The translations under genes and the position numbers were made by a program. A stretch of DNA of 64,000 nucleotides, from contig NZ_JACOOR010000005.1 in the NCBI RefSeq assembly GCF_014290175.1, positions 62,001-126,000 of the forward strand, given 5' to 3'. A model generated the notes under the pieces. The model was not told where the DNA came from. It made no database searches and saw nothing but the letters and a program-made list of their open reading frames with translations. The number at the start of each line of letters is the position of its first letter. Positions within the stretch are counted from its first letter, which is position 1. Below are positions 34,160 to 43,620 of this stretch, one piece after another. Source of the stretch: Anaerosacchariphilus hominis (GTDB lineage: Bacteria > Bacillota > Clostridia > Lachnospirales > Lachnospiraceae).

Positions 34160-35338
34160 TTAATAGTATCTTCTGACGGATAAAATCGGACGATAGTTAG
34201 CTGAACTTACCTTAATCCCCGTCTTGGGTGTGCTGGCATGAACGATCCGTCCACCTCCGATATAAATACCCACATGTCCCCCATAGTAGATGATGTCTCC
34301 GGCCTGGGCGTCGGAATAGCTCACAGACTTTCCGGAACGTCCCTGGGCGTCAGACTGACGGGGAATGGAGATCCCGAAATGCTGGTGTACTGCCCAGGTA
34401 AAACCGGAGCAGTCCGCGCCGTTGGTCAGGCTGGTGCCGCCGGATACATAGGGATTCCCCACAAACTTCAGTGCGTAGCTGGCAATGGAGGAGCCAGAAC
34501 CGCCGCCGGATACGGTGGCTGAGGATCCGGAGCTGCTTCCGTTTGACTTGGATCCGGAGGTACTGTTACTCTTCGCAGCAGCCGCCTCCTGCTCCTTCCG
34601 TTTCCGCTCCGCTTCCAACTTCTTCAGCTTGGTCTGCTGCTCCTGCAGCTGCTTTTTATAAGTCGCCGCCTGGGACTTGGCTGCCGCCAGCTGGTTATCG
34701 TAATCGGCCTGTTCTGCCTTTTTCTGAGCCAGAGCAGACTCGGTCTCGCTCTTCTGTTCCTCATATTCGGCCTGCAAATCTTCCATATCTGCTTTTTCCT
34801 GCTCCAGTTCATCCAACAGATCCGCCACTTCCTGCTTAGTCTCCTGGTATTCCAGAACCATCTCCCGGTCCTTGGTCTGGATCTCCTGGGCAAAATCCGC
34901 CCGATTCAGAAAATCCGAAAAATTCTCTGCCTGCAAGAACAGGGACAGATAATCCATATCGCCTTCCTCATAGATATACTGAATCCGAAGCTTCATAGCC
35001 TCATACTGGGCTTCTTCCTTGGCCTTAGCCTCATCATACTGGGCCTGTGCTTCCTCCACTTCCGCTTCTTTGGCCACGATATCGCTTTCCAGCAGCTCAA
35101 TATTCAATACCAGATCCACCAGATCCGAATCCAGGGAATCAATCTCGCTGAGAACGCTGCTTCGCTGGCTCTCAATGGACTTCATCTGGGCATTGATCTC
35201 ATCCAGCTGCTTCTGGGTGGCCTGTTTCTGCTTTTTGATCTCGGACTCTGTGGTCGCCGACGCGGTAATCGGGAAACACAGCACACCCGCCATTAGAAGG
35301 GCCGCGGCTTTTCGGCCTGTATATCTGAACTTCTTCAT
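34160..35338 (-). CDS. Secreted NlpC/P60 peptidoglycan hydrolase with coiled-coil domain (CwlO-like)
   Basis: The 392-residue protein has a signal peptide (residues 1-29, ending SAT), a long coiled-coil region (about 30-255, rich in Glu, Gln and Ala), a Ser/Gly linker, and a C-terminal NlpC/P60 domain with the catalytic Cys in GADCSGFTWAV, His in GHVGIYIGGG and a third polar residue in RIVHAS. These enzymes cut D-Glu-meso-DAP bonds in wall peptides; coiled-coil versions are activated by FtsEX in some Firmicutes. It has its own TTGAAA/TATAAT promoter and ends with a strong terminator. Confidence 0.94.
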   Translation of the reverse strand: MKKFRYTGRKAAALLMAGVLCFPITASATTESEIKKQKQATQKQLDEINAQMKSIESQRSSVLSEIDSLDSDLVDLVLNIELLESDIVAKEAEVEEAQAQYDEAKAKEEAQYEAMKLRIQYIYEEGDMDYLSLFLQAENFSDFLNRADFAQEIQTKDREMVLEYQETKQEVADLLDELEQEKADMEDLQAEYEEQKSETESALAQKKAEQADYDNQLAAAKSQAATYKKQLQEQQTKLKKLEAERKRKEQEAAAAKSNSTSGSKSNGSSSGSSATVSGGGSGSSIASYALKFVGNPYVSGGTSLTNGADCSGFTWAVHQHFGISIPRQSDAQGRSGKSVSYSDAQAGDIIYYGGHVGIYIGGGRIVHASTPKTGIKVSSANYRPILSVRRYY

Positions 35339-35396
35339 CTGATTCTCTCCATATTCTGTGGTCAATTCGCACAAATATTTTTTCATAAGTACCTTT

Positions 35397-35425
35397 ATTA
35401 TATCTGGTTTTCTGCTGTATTTCAA
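35397..35425 (-). promoter_or_regulatory. Promoter of the NlpC/P60 gene
   Basis: TTGAAA, 17-nt spacer, TATAAT on the minus strand, about 60 nt upstream of the start codon. Confidence 0.85.
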
Positions 35426-35519
35426 GCCGTAGCCCGGAAATTATACGTTCCTTTTTCTTCCATCTTTATATGAATCCGTCACATCATATTCTCATATTAT
35501 CATACTTTCAAATATCTTC

Positions 35520-35548
35520 TTGTTTCTTCTTACGCTGTATGCTAAAAT
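35520..35548 (+). promoter_or_regulatory. Promoter of the arsR-type gene
   Basis: TTGTTT, 17-nt spacer, TAAAAT. An inverted repeat TGTAC-N5-GTACA (35558-35572) lies just after the predicted start and could be an operator. Confidence 0.65.
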
Positions 35549-35590
35549 AAACTGGAATGTACGGAAAGTACAGGAAAGGAGGCGTCCTAT

Positions 35591-35887
35591 ATGAATGAAC
35601 TGATGCCCGCAGAAGATGAAGTTTATTTTCTTTCGGAATTTTTTAAAGTATTTGCCGATTCCACACGCATTAAAATCCTGTTTGTACTCCGGGATGGAGA
35701 GCAGTGCGTCAATGATATCGCCGCAGCCCTGGAGATGTCACAGAGCTCCATTTCCCATCAGCTTCGGGTCCTCAAGCAGAACCGGCTGGTAAAGTTCCGC
35801 CGGGACGGGAAGACCATTTACTACTCTCTGGCTGACGCCCATGTGGTGAATATCCTGAGTCAGGGTCTGGAACATATCGAAGAATAG
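35591..35887 (+). CDS. ArsR/SmtB family regulator, zinc (alpha-5) type
   Basis: The 98 residues form a winged helix (FADSTRIKILFVL, VNDIAAALEMSQSSISHQLRVLKQNRLVKFRRDGKTIYYSL). The C-terminal helix carries D82, H84, H95 and E98, exactly the D-x-H-x10-H-x2-E pattern of the Zn(II) site in SmtB/CzrA. The alpha-3 arsenic/cadmium motif (ELCVCDL) is not present; it reads EQCVNDI. It is therefore likely a zinc- or cobalt-type derepressed repressor. No exporter or P-type ATPase is adjacent; the next gene is convergent, so it probably acts on distant targets and on itself. Confidence 0.9.
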   Translation: MNELMPAEDEVYFLSEFFKVFADSTRIKILFVLRDGEQCVNDIAAALEMSQSSISHQLRVLKQNRLVKFRRDGKTIYYSLADAHVVNILSQGLEHIEE

Positions 35888-35908
35888 TTCCGTTTCTTTG
35901 ATCTTCTT

Positions 35909-36454
35909 TTACTGTGGCTGATATTCCAGCTTTGTATTACCATCCAGATCCTTCCAGATAAATGTTCCATCCTCCAGAATCATATATCCATGCCAGCTGT
36001 CCTCCTTGGGAATGGACACGGAGCCGGGGTTCAGATAGGTGTAATTCTCATGCTCTCTGCACACCGGCACATGGGTATGGCCGTGGAGCAGGATATCGCC
36101 TTTCTTCAGCATGGGAAGATTTTTCTCATTAAATACATGGCCGTGGGTCGCGAAAATCATCCGTTCATTCAGACAGAGAATGCAGTAGTCCGCCAGGATC
36201 GGGAACTCCAGCACCATCTGATCCACCTCGGTGTCGCAGTTTCCCCGCACGCAGAGAATCTCTTCTTTTCTGGGATTCAGCATGGCAATCACCTGCTTGG
36301 GCGCATAGTCCTTCGGTAGATCGTTGCGGGGGCCGTGATAGAGAATATCTCCCAGTAAAAGCAGTTTGTCCGCCTGCTCCCTGTCGTACGCTTCCAGCAA
36401 CTTTTCACAGTAATAAGCAGATCCGTGGATATCGGACGCAATCATCATTTTCAT
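35909..36454 (-). CDS. yfcE: Metallophosphoesterase, YfcE family
   Basis: The 181-residue phosphodiesterase has the calcineurin-like motifs D-x-H (ASDIHGS), GD-x (LLGDILYHG), GNCD (VRGNCDTEVD), THGH (FATHGHVF) and GHTH (LHGHTHVP), binding two metal ions. YfcE-type enzymes cleave simple phosphodiesters in vitro; the cellular substrate is unknown. It has its own promoter and a stable hairpin in the leader close to the ribosome site. Confidence 0.9.
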   Translation of the reverse strand: MKMMIASDIHGSAYYCEKLLEAYDREQADKLLLLGDILYHGPRNDLPKDYAPKQVIAMLNPRKEEILCVRGNCDTEVDQMVLEFPILADYCILCLNERMIFATHGHVFNEKNLPMLKKGDILLHGHTHVPVCREHENYTYLNPGSVSIPKEDSWHGYMILEDGTFIWKDLDGNTKLEYQPQ

Positions 36455-36474
36455 CGTATGTTCCTCCAGCTTTG

Positions 36475-36493
36475 GGGCTGCACCCGGCAGCCC
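36475..36493 (-). other. Leader hairpin before yfcE
   Basis: Perfect GGGCTGC/GCAGCCC stem with a 5-nt loop, ending about 10 nt before the GGAGG site of yfcE. Confidence 0.45.
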
Positions 36494-36515
36494 TTCTCTT
36501 GTTTTCGTTCCATTT

Positions 36516-36545
36516 ATCTTAACACAGAATATCCGGTTTTTTCAA
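36516..36545 (-). promoter_or_regulatory. Promoter of yfcE
   Basis: TTGAAA, 18-nt spacer, TAAGAT on the minus strand. Confidence 0.65.
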
Positions 36546-36569
36546 TCGGTTTCATGAGTGTATTTCCTT

Positions 36570-37037
36570 CTAATAAAGATTCTTCACCTTAAACTCCTTC
36601 TCTGCCTCGCGCCGCTGATCTTTTTTGGCTATATCCTGGCGTTTGTCGTAGAGCTTTTTACCGCGGGCCAGGCCTACCTCGACTTTGACCAGGCTGCCTT
36701 TTAAGTAGACCTTTAAGGGAACCATGGTATAGCCCTTTTCGGCCATCTTGGATGCGATCTTTCGTATCTCATATTTGTGCATTAAAAGTTTTCGGGGGCG
36801 TAAGGGGTCTTTGTTAAAGATATTTCCCTTCTCATAGGGACTGATGTGCATGCCATAGACCCAGACTTCTTCCTTTTCCACCTTGACGAAGGCCTCTTTG
36901 ACGCTGCATTTTCCCATGCGGACAGACTTTACTTCTGTACCAGCCAGGGAGATGCCGGTCTCGTAGGTCTCGTCGATGAAATAATCGTGGTATGCCTTCT
37001 TGTTATTGGCCACTAATTTGTAATTATCCTTCCCCAT
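36570..37037 (-). CDS. smpB: SsrA-binding protein SmpB
   Basis: SmpB carries tmRNA to stalled ribosomes. The 155 residues include [31 protein letters not shown], the HISPYEKGN segment, LMHKYEI and the basic tail [22 protein letters not shown]. The ATG at 37037 has GAGGAG; a longer frame to 37112 overlaps rnr and lacks a site. No ssrA gene is visible in the downstream 100 bases or elsewhere in the window. Confidence 0.97.
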   Translation of the reverse strand: MGKDNYKLVANNKKAYHDYFIDETYETGISLAGTEVKSVRMGKCSVKEAFVKVEKEEVWVYGMHISPYEKGNIFNKDPLRPRKLLMHKYEIRKIASKMAEKGYTMVPLKVYLKGSLVKVEVGLARGKKLYDKRQDIAKKDQRREAEKEFKVKNLY

Positions 37038-37074
37038 ATTGTTCTCCTCATCTAACTGTTCAGTACCTGAACAG

Positions 37075-39207
37075 TTACTCCATATCCTTTTCCGATAATA
37101 ATTCGTAATCAATGGTTCTGCACAGCCGGTCTGTTCCCTTCACCCGGATGCGTACCCGCTCACCGATATGCCAGATTTTCCCTGTCCGGGCTCCCTGAAG
37201 CTCACTTCCGGCCTCGTCGTATTCGTAAAAATCATCCTTCAGGGAATTCACATGAACCAGACCCTCCACCGTATTGTTCAGCTCCACGTACAGGCCGTAA
37301 GCCGTCACCCCGGAAATGACACCGTCGAACTGTTCGCCGATATGCTGCTCCATATACTCCACTTTCTTCAGCTTCACGGTCTCTCGCTCTGCCTCCTCGG
37401 CCCGCCGCTCCAGTTCGCTGGAACGCTTGGCCACCTCCGGCAGAATAGCCTCATAGTGCACCACCCGGTCACCGTTCAGCCGTCCCCGCAGGTTCTCCTT
37501 GATAATCCGGTGAATCTGCAGATCCGGATACCGCCGGATAGGCGATGTAAAATGACAGTAATGGGTGGCCGCCAGTCCGAAATGCCCGGTACAGTCGGTG
37601 GCGTACTTGGCCTGCTTCATAGAACGTAAGGTCAGGCGGCTGATCATGGCCTCCTCCGGCGTCCCTGCGATCTTATCCAACAGCTTCTGTACTTCACCCG
37701 GGTGGATCTCATCCCCTGCCGTATGCAGACTGTAGCCGAAATTCCGGATAAAAGTGCCCAGACGGCTCATTTTCTCACTGTCCGGCTTCTCATGAATCCG
37801 ATATACAAAGGGCTGGGCCTGCCAGTAATAGTCCTCGGCCACAGTCTCATTGGCCGCCAGCATGAAATCTTCAATCAGACGGGTAGCCGTATTCCGCTCG
37901 TAGGGCCTGATGTCAATGGGATAGCCCTTTTCATCCAGAATCACCTTGGTCTCCGGGAAATCAAAATCAATGGATCCCCGCTTTCTTCTCCGCTTCCGAA
38001 GGAGGGCCGATACCTCCGCCATCTCCTTTAACATGGAAACCAGCTCCGGATAGAGCGCCGTCTCCTCCGGGTCATCGTCCAACACCTTCTGGACGCCCGT
38101 ATAGTTGAGTCTGCGGTTCACGCAGATCACAGTCTCCGCAATGGTATGACCGATAATCCTGCCTTTCCCGTCAATGGTCATGATACAGCTTAAGGCCAGC
38201 CGGTCTTCCCCGGCATTCAGGGAACAGATACCGTTGGAAAGGGTACGCGGCAGCATGGGAACCACCCGATCCGCCAGATAGACGCTGGTGCCCCGATCAA
38301 GGGCCTCGTGATCCAGAGCGCTGTTCTCCTGCACATAGTTGGTCACGTCAGCGATATGCACACCCAGCACATAGTTATCGCCATCCCTCCGCAGGGAAAC
38401 CGCATCGTCCAGATCCTTTGCGTCCTCGCCGTCGATGGTGACGCAGACCTCATCCCGGAGATCCAGCCGTCCGGCACGATCCGCTTCGGATACAGGCTTC
38501 GCCACCCGCTCTGCCTGGTTCAACACCCGCTCGGGGAATTCCGTGGGGATGCCATAGGCCAGCATAATCGCCAATACCTCGGTGGCCGGATCGTCCGCCT
38601 CGCCAAGAATCTGCATAATCTTACCTTCAGGATTCTTCCGTCCTTTTCCATAGTCGGTAATCTCCGCCACCACTTTTTGTCCGCTGACCGCAGGCCCGAT
38701 TTTCTCCAAAGGAATAAAAATATCGTGATTGATCCGCTGATTATCCGGCACCACAAAGCCGAAATTCTTGCTGCGATCGAAAGTTCCGATAACTTCAGTC
38801 AGGCCGTGGGACAGAATCTTCGTGATCACACCCTCTGGCCGCTTTCCTGCGTAGCCCTTGAGCACCACCTCCACCGTATCGCCCAGAAACGCGTCCCCGG
38901 CGTCATTTTCTCCGATGAAGATATCCTGCTCCTCGCCTTCTACAGACACAAAGCCGAAGCCTCTGGCATGGCTTGTATACACGCCGACGACCTTTTTAAT
39001 CTCCGCTTTTCCGTAGCGTCCCCGCTTGGACAGGGAGATTTTCCCTTCGGAAAGAAGCTCGTCCAGAACCCGGTTCAGCTCCTCCCGGTCCTTCTTCTCC
39101 ACCTGCAGGATAATGGCCAGCTCTTTCTGCTTCATGGGCACGTAACGGGGATCGTTGATAAAATCATATATAATTTTCTTTCGCTCTTCAAATGTCTTGT
39201 CTGCCAT
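37075..39207 (-). CDS. rnr: Ribonuclease R
   Basis: RNase R is a processive 3'-5' exoribonuclease that degrades structured RNA and, with SmpB-tmRNA, non-stop mRNAs. The 710 residues contain an N-terminal helix-turn-helix, two cold-shock OB folds (about 65-210, e.g. [16 protein letters not shown]), the RNB catalytic domain with [13 protein letters not shown] metal aspartates, [29 protein letters not shown], and a C-terminal S1 domain. The basic tail of E. coli RNase R is missing, as in many Firmicutes. The order secG-rnr-smpB is standard. Confidence 0.96.
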   Translation of the reverse strand: MADKTFEERKKIIYDFINDPRYVPMKQKELAIILQVEKKDREELNRVLDELLSEGKISLSKRGRYGKAEIKKVVGVYTSHARGFGFVSVEGEEQDIFIGENDAGDAFLGDTVEVVLKGYAGKRPEGVITKILSHGLTEVIGTFDRSKNFGFVVPDNQRINHDIFIPLEKIGPAVSGQKVVAEITDYGKGRKNPEGKIMQILGEADDPATEVLAIMLAYGIPTEFPERVLNQAERVAKPVSEADRAGRLDLRDEVCVTIDGEDAKDLDDAVSLRRDGDNYVLGVHIADVTNYVQENSALDHEALDRGTSVYLADRVVPMLPRTLSNGICSLNAGEDRLALSCIMTIDGKGRIIGHTIAETVICVNRRLNYTGVQKVLDDDPEETALYPELVSMLKEMAEVSALLRKRRRKRGSIDFDFPETKVILDEKGYPIDIRPYERNTATRLIEDFMLAANETVAEDYYWQAQPFVYRIHEKPDSEKMSRLGTFIRNFGYSLHTAGDEIHPGEVQKLLDKIAGTPEEAMISRLTLRSMKQAKYATDCTGHFGLAATHYCHFTSPIRRYPDLQIHRIIKENLRGRLNGDRVVHYEAILPEVAKRSSELERRAEEAERETVKLKKVEYMEQHIGEQFDGVISGVTAYGLYVELNNTVEGLVHVNSLKDDFYEYDEAGSELQGARTGKIWHIGERVRIRVKGTDRLCRTIDYELLSEKDME

Positions 39208-39293
39208 AGTTCCTCCGGCTCATCTTATAAATCCTGCCAGCATGCCAGCCAGTGCCTGAACTTCTGAACGCATGCCTCATTGCCATAACGCAG

Positions 39294-39324
39294 AAAGCAC
39301 CCACGGTCATCCCGGGAGTGCTTT
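39294..39324 (-). terminator. Weak hairpin after secG
   Basis: AAAGCAC/GTGCTTT stem with a 17-nt loop and a short T-tract. Probably a leaky terminator or attenuator before rnr. Confidence 0.45.
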
Positions 39325-39340
39325 ATCTGTCGTAATCATC

Positions 39341-39577
39341 TTAAAAAATGTTTAAATTCAGTACCAGTGCCAGTACAATAAAGGCAATCGCCAGAATTTT
39401 GGTCGCAAGCACAATCTTTCCCTCTGCGGAACGGCTCTTATTCTGCTCCCAGAAAGAATTGCCGCCTGCGATAGCTCCCAGTCCGTTGGATTTACCTTCC
39501 TGCATCAGTACCACTACGGTCAACGCGATGCATACCAGCACGAACATGACCATTAAAATCACTCGGATAACTCCCAT
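39341..39577 (-). CDS. secG: Preprotein translocase subunit SecG
   Basis: The 78 residues have two membrane helices (about 4-24 and 56-76) and the conserved loop VVLMQEGKSNGLGAIAGG, matching SecG, the non-essential third subunit of the SecYEG channel. It follows gpmI by 2 nt and precedes rnr. Confidence 0.95.
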   Translation of the reverse strand: MGVIRVILMVMFVLVCIALTVVVLMQEGKSNGLGAIAGGNSFWEQNKSRSAEGKIVLATKILAIAFIVLALVLNLNIF

Positions 39578-39579
39578 GC

Positions 39580-41124
39580 TTATACCTCCTTAACCAGCAG
39601 AGACTTGCCGGTCATCTCAGCAGGCTGCTCCATTCCCATCAGCTCGATGAGCGTCGGAATGATATCTGCCAGACAGCCATTTTCTCTTAACCGGTATGCC
39701 GGATCTGCGTTCACCAGAATGAACGGAACCGGATTCGTGGTATGTGCTGTCCAGGGCTCGCCTGTCTTATAATCAATCATCATCTCGGCATTGCCGTGGT
39801 CTGCGCAGATAAACATCTGGCCGCCAACCTCTTTCACTGCCTCTACTGCGCGTCCCACGCAGCCATCCACAGTCTCGATAGCCTGTACCGCTGCCGGAAT
39901 CACACCGGTGTGGCCGACCATATCCGGGTTCGCGAAATTGATGATAATCACATCGTACTTATCAGCCTTGATGGCCTCTACCAGCTTGTCGCAGACTGCC
40001 GGAGCGCTCATCTCGGGCTGCAGGTCGTAGGTGGCTACCTTCGGGGACTTCACAAGGATACGATCCTCGCCCTTGTTCGGCTCCTCCACGCCGCCGTTAA
40101 AGAAGAAGGTCACATGGGCGTACTTCTCAGTCTCAGCGATACGAACCTGAGTCATATCATGAGCTGCCAGATACTCGCCAAAGGTATTGTGAAGCTCTAC
40201 CTTGTGGAAAGCTACCAGCTTGTTCGGAATGGTGGCGTCATATTCGGTAAAGCATACATAGGTGAGATCCAGACGCTTCTCTCTTGGGAAGCCTGTAAAA
40301 TCATCACAGCAGAATGCTCTGGAAATCTCTCTTGCCCGGTCCGGACGGAAATTGAAGAAAATCACGGAATCGCCGTCCTGAATGGTAGCTACCGGCTTGC
40401 CGTCTTTCTTGACTACGGCCGGAATCACAAACTCATCGTTCACGCCCGCCTCGTAGGATGCCGCAATGGCGCTGACACCGTCGGCTGCCTCATTGCCCTC
40501 GCCCTTTGTGAGCGCGTTATAAGCTTTCTCCACGCGATCCCAGCGGTTATCACGGTCCATGGCGTAGTAACGTCCCATAACGGAAGCTACCTCACCAACG
40601 CCGATCTCCTGCATCTTATCAGTCAGTTCCTGTACGAAATCTTTTCCGGATGCCGGCGGTGTATCGCGGCCGTCCAGGAAGCAGTGTACATAAACCTTTG
40701 TAAGACCGTGGCGCTTTGCCAGCTCCAGCAGTCCGTAAATATGGGTATTGTGGCTGTGTACGCCGCCATCGGACACCAGTCCGAACAGATGCAGCGCGGA
40801 GTTCTTTGCTTTCGCGTTCTCCACCGCCTGTACAAGCGCTTCATTTTCAAAGAAGTCTCCATCCTGGATCTCCTTTGTGATACGGGTCAGCTCCTGATAT
40901 ACGATGCGTCCCGCACCCATATTCATATGTCCTACCTCGGAATTTCCCATCTGTCCGTCCGGAAGTCCTACTGCCAGTCCGCTGGCATTTCCCTTTACAT
41001 AGGGATACTCCTTCATCAGACTATCCATCACCGGAGTCTTCGCCATGGCGATGGCATTTCCCTCCGGATTCTCATTCAGGCCGTAGCCATCCAGAATCAT
41101 CAATACTGTCGGTTTCTTACTCAT
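39580..41124 (-). CDS. gpmI: 2,3-bisphosphoglycerate-independent phosphoglycerate mutase
   Basis: GpmI interconverts 3- and 2-phosphoglycerate with two Mn ions. The 514 residues show [16 protein letters not shown] (metal Asp), [14 protein letters not shown] with the phosphorylated Ser, [30 protein letters not shown] and [10 protein letters not shown]. Its ATGAGTAA junction overlaps the end of yajC by 8 nt. Its placement between yajC and secG links glycolysis and Sec genes in one transcript. Confidence 0.98.
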   Translation of the reverse strand: MSKKPTVLMILDGYGLNENPEGNAIAMAKTPVMDSLMKEYPYVKGNASGLAVGLPDGQMGNSEVGHMNMGAGRIVYQELTRITKEIQDGDFFENEALVQAVENAKAKNSALHLFGLVSDGGVHSHNTHIYGLLELAKRHGLTKVYVHCFLDGRDTPPASGKDFVQELTDKMQEIGVGEVASVMGRYYAMDRDNRWDRVEKAYNALTKGEGNEAADGVSAIAASYEAGVNDEFVIPAVVKKDGKPVATIQDGDSVIFFNFRPDRAREISRAFCCDDFTGFPREKRLDLTYVCFTEYDATIPNKLVAFHKVELHNTFGEYLAAHDMTQVRIAETEKYAHVTFFFNGGVEEPNKGEDRILVKSPKVATYDLQPEMSAPAVCDKLVEAIKADKYDVIIINFANPDMVGHTGVIPAAVQAIETVDGCVGRAVEAVKEVGGQMFICADHGNAEMMIDYKTGEPWTAHTTNPVPFILVNADPAYRLRENGCLADIIPTLIELMGMEQPAEMTGKSLLVKEV

Positions 41125-41419
41125 TGTTCTTCTCCACCTCTGCGATAGCTGCTTTCTTCATCGGAATTCTGCAGTTGCGGTTGCTTCCGAACTCTACGAT
41201 TACGTCATCCTCGGTAATGTCGATGAGAACTCCATAAAATCCGCTGGTGGTTACCACCACATCGCCCACTTCCATGGTAGAAAGCATGGCATTCACACGC
41301 TTCTGCTCCTTCTTCTGCGGGCGGATAGCCGCGAAATAGAAAAATGCTCCGATTACTACTAAATAAAGAACCACCGTGGTCCAACCCATAGCCGTACTGC
41401 CTGTTGCAAGTAAATTCAT
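41117..41419 (-). CDS. yajC: Preprotein translocase subunit YajC
   Basis: The 100-residue protein has one membrane helix (about 11-31, [28 protein letters not shown]) and a cytoplasmic domain with [30 protein letters not shown], the YajC pattern. YajC associates with SecDF. The ATG at 41419 is 8 nt from AGGAGG; the in-frame ATG at 41425 is too close. First gene of the yajC-gpmI-secG-rnr-smpB unit. Confidence 0.95.
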   Translation of the reverse strand: MNLLATGSTAMGWTTVVLYLVVIGAFFYFAAIRPQKKEQKRVNAMLSTMEVGDVVVTTSGFYGVLIDITEDDVIVEFGSNRNCRIPMKKAAIAEVEKNNE

Positions 41420-41486
41420 TTTCATTCCTCCTGGATTCTAACGCTGCAGATCCCGGAACTGCTCCGTTCTTCTGCGCACTTCTATT

Positions 41487-41516
41487 ATACTAGCATACTT
41501 CCCGATCTGCGGTCAA
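41487..41516 (-). promoter_or_regulatory. Promoter of the yajC-gpmI operon
   Basis: TTGACC, 18-nt spacer, TAGTAT (continuing as TAGTATAAT) on the minus strand, about 68 nt upstream of yajC. Confidence 0.75.
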
Positions 41517-41543
41517 GTACTCCTGACCCATTTTATACTTATT

Positions 41544-42677
41544 TTATACGTTTCCGCTCATCATGCCGTCCAGCTTCCGCTTCTTGTAAGCCTGGTATTG
41601 TCCCGCGTCGATGGCGTCGCGGATCTCGGTCATCATGGTGTTATAGAAATACAGGTTGTGAAGGACGCACAGACGCATACCCAGCATCTCCTTGGCCTTC
41701 AGCAAATGCCGGATATAGGCTCTGCTGTAACGGCGGCAGGCCGGACACTGGCAGCCCTCCTCGATGGGACGGTCATCCAGCTCGTATTTGGCATTGAACA
41801 GATTGATCTTGCCCTGATTGGTGTAAAGGTGGCCGTGACGGCCGTTCCGGCTGGGATAAACACAGTCAAAGAAGTCCACGCCCCGATCCACGGCCTCCAA
41901 AATATTGGCCGGTGTGCCTACACCCATCAGGTACGTTGGCTTGTTCTCGGGAAGATACGGCGTCACCGCCTCGATGATCCGGTACATATCCTCATGGGTC
42001 TCTCCCACAGCCAGACCGCCGATGGCATAGCCGTCCAGATCAAGCTCGGAAATCTGTTTTGCATGTTCGATTCGGATATCCTCGTAAATAGCGCCTTGGT
42101 TGATGCCAAAGAGCAGCTGATTTTTATTAATGGTATCCGGCAGGCTGTTCAGACGCTGCATTTCCGCCTTACAGCGGCCCAGCCACCGGGTGGTACGGGC
42201 CACGGACTTCTCCACATAGTCCTTATCTGCCAGAGCAGGAGCACACTCGTCAAAGGCCATGGCAATGGTGGAGGCCAGATTGGACTGAATCTGCATGCTC
42301 TCCTCCGGACCCATAAAAATCTTTCTTCCATCGATATGGGAGTTGAAATACACGCCCTCTTCCTTTATTTTGCGTAAGGAAGCCAGGGAAAATACCTGAA
42401 ATCCGCCGGAATCTGTCAGAATTGGCTTGTCCCAGGACATAAATTTGTGAAGGCCTCCCAGCTTCTTTACCACCTCATCACCCGGGCGCACATGCAGGTG
42501 ATAGGTGTTGGAAAGCTCGATCTGGGTCCCGATCTGCTCCAGATCGGAGGTAGCCACCGCGCCCTTGATGGCCGCTACGGTTCCCACGTTCATGAATACC
42601 GGTGTCTGCACGGTTCCGTGAACCGTGGTAAATTCAGCCCGCTTGGCGTGGCCGTCTTTTTTCAATATCTTATACAT
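41544..42677 (-). CDS. tgt: tRNA-guanine (queuine) transglycosylase
   Basis: Tgt exchanges guanine-34 for preQ1 in tRNAs with GUN anticodons. The 377 residues contain VMN-type LTDSGGFQVFSL, catalytic VDFFDCVYPSRNGRHG, AIGGLAVGE and the zinc site CQCPACRRYSRAYIRHL.....H. The length is typical. Downstream of panE by 6 nt, last gene of the aroC-panE-tgt unit. Confidence 0.98.
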   Translation of the reverse strand: MYKILKKDGHAKRAEFTTVHGTVQTPVFMNVGTVAAIKGAVATSDLEQIGTQIELSNTYHLHVRPGDEVVKKLGGLHKFMSWDKPILTDSGGFQVFSLASLRKIKEEGVYFNSHIDGRKIFMGPEESMQIQSNLASTIAMAFDECAPALADKDYVEKSVARTTRWLGRCKAEMQRLNSLPDTINKNQLLFGINQGAIYEDIRIEHAKQISELDLDGYAIGGLAVGETHEDMYRIIEAVTPYLPENKPTYLMGVGTPANILEAVDRGVDFFDCVYPSRNGRHGHLYTNQGKINLFNAKYELDDRPIEEGCQCPACRRYSRAYIRHLLKAKEMLGMRLCVLHNLYFYNTMMTEIRDAIDAGQYQAYKKRKLDGMMSGNV

Positions 42678-42683
42678 TTATAA

Positions 42684-43619
42684 TTACAATCCTCTCTTTT
42701 TTAATTCTTCGATTATTTTATGATACATGGGCATATCCACATGGTACTCCGCCGCCATATCTTCCACTGCGTATACCAGACCGCGGATCTCCGAAGCATG
42801 TCCTTTGGCGATATCCCGCTGCATGGAGGTTCCTGCCTCCGGGCTTAAGTCATCCAAAATCTGCAGATTTCGTTTCACCACATCCTCCTGAAACTTCAGT
42901 CCCATGGCCAGTCCCAGCTTTTCCAGCTCCCGATCCATGGCAATGAAGGTCTCCCGGGGTTCTCCCTGCTGTTGGAAGACTCCTGCCTGAGCGTGGAAGT
43001 ATTCCCCGGCCGCCGCCATGGGACTGGTGTACATGAACTTCTGGAAGGTATCCCGTTTCACCTCATCCGTGTAAGCGCCATCGATTCCGGCTCCGTCCAG
43101 ATCTGCTTTGGTCTGCGCCAGCTTTTCAAGGGTGGCTTCACCGGCCGTCTGTCCCGGTCTGAGGCCGTAGACCACCCGGAAGATATCGCCGCCATGGGTG
43201 AGCTCACCCGGCGCGGAAGCGGTGGCCGCCACATAGATGCAGCCGTCCGTCACAGTCATGCGGGGCAGCGCTCTCTGCATTCGTTCTCCGGTGCCGTAAA
43301 TATTGAGAATGGGTATCACTACCGTGCCTTTGTCACCTACCCGATCCGCCAGGGCGATGGCGTCCTCCAGGGAATAATCCTTCACACAGACAAAGATTAC
43401 ATCTGGTGTCTCCATATATTCCTCCATGGTCATAGCCTTAATGGGAAATACACGGAAATCCCCTTTAGCCGTCCCCTTCATGGTGATTCCCTTTTCCCGG
43501 AAGGCTGCAAGCTGCGCTCCCCGAGCCAGAAAAGTCACATCCTGTCCGGCCTGTGCCAGAAAAGCCCCGATACTTCCGCCGGTGGCTCCCGAACCTGCGA
43601 TTACATACTTCTGTCTCAT
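42684..43619 (-). CDS. panE: 2-dehydropantoate 2-reductase (ketopantoate reductase)
   Basis: PanE reduces ketopantoate to pantoate with NADPH on the way to coenzyme A. The 311 residues begin with a Rossmann motif (IAGSGATGGSIGAFLAQAGQDVTFLAR), then VFVCVKDYSLEDAIALADRVGDKGTVVIPILNIYGTGE, and a C-terminal helical ApbA domain with TSMQRDIAKGHASEIRGL. Family-level call is firm; some ApbA members act on other 2-oxo acids, and no other pantothenate genes are here. Confidence 0.85.
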   Translation of the reverse strand: MRQKYVIAGSGATGGSIGAFLAQAGQDVTFLARGAQLAAFREKGITMKGTAKGDFRVFPIKAMTMEEYMETPDVIFVCVKDYSLEDAIALADRVGDKGTVVIPILNIYGTGERMQRALPRMTVTDGCIYVAATASAPGELTHGGDIFRVVYGLRPGQTAGEATLEKLAQTKADLDGAGIDGAYTDEVKRDTFQKFMYTSPMAAAGEYFHAQAGVFQQQGEPRETFIAMDRELEKLGLAMGLKFQEDVVKRNLQILDDLSPEAGTSMQRDIAKGHASEIRGLVYAVEDMAAEYHVDMPMYHKIIEELKKRGL

Positions 43620-43620
43620 C

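Noticed and set aside
36455..36569. A tmRNA (ssrA) gene next to smpB
   Set aside because: The interval is only about 115 nt, holds the yfcE promoter and leader hairpin, and shows no tRNA-Ala-like ends or tag frame.
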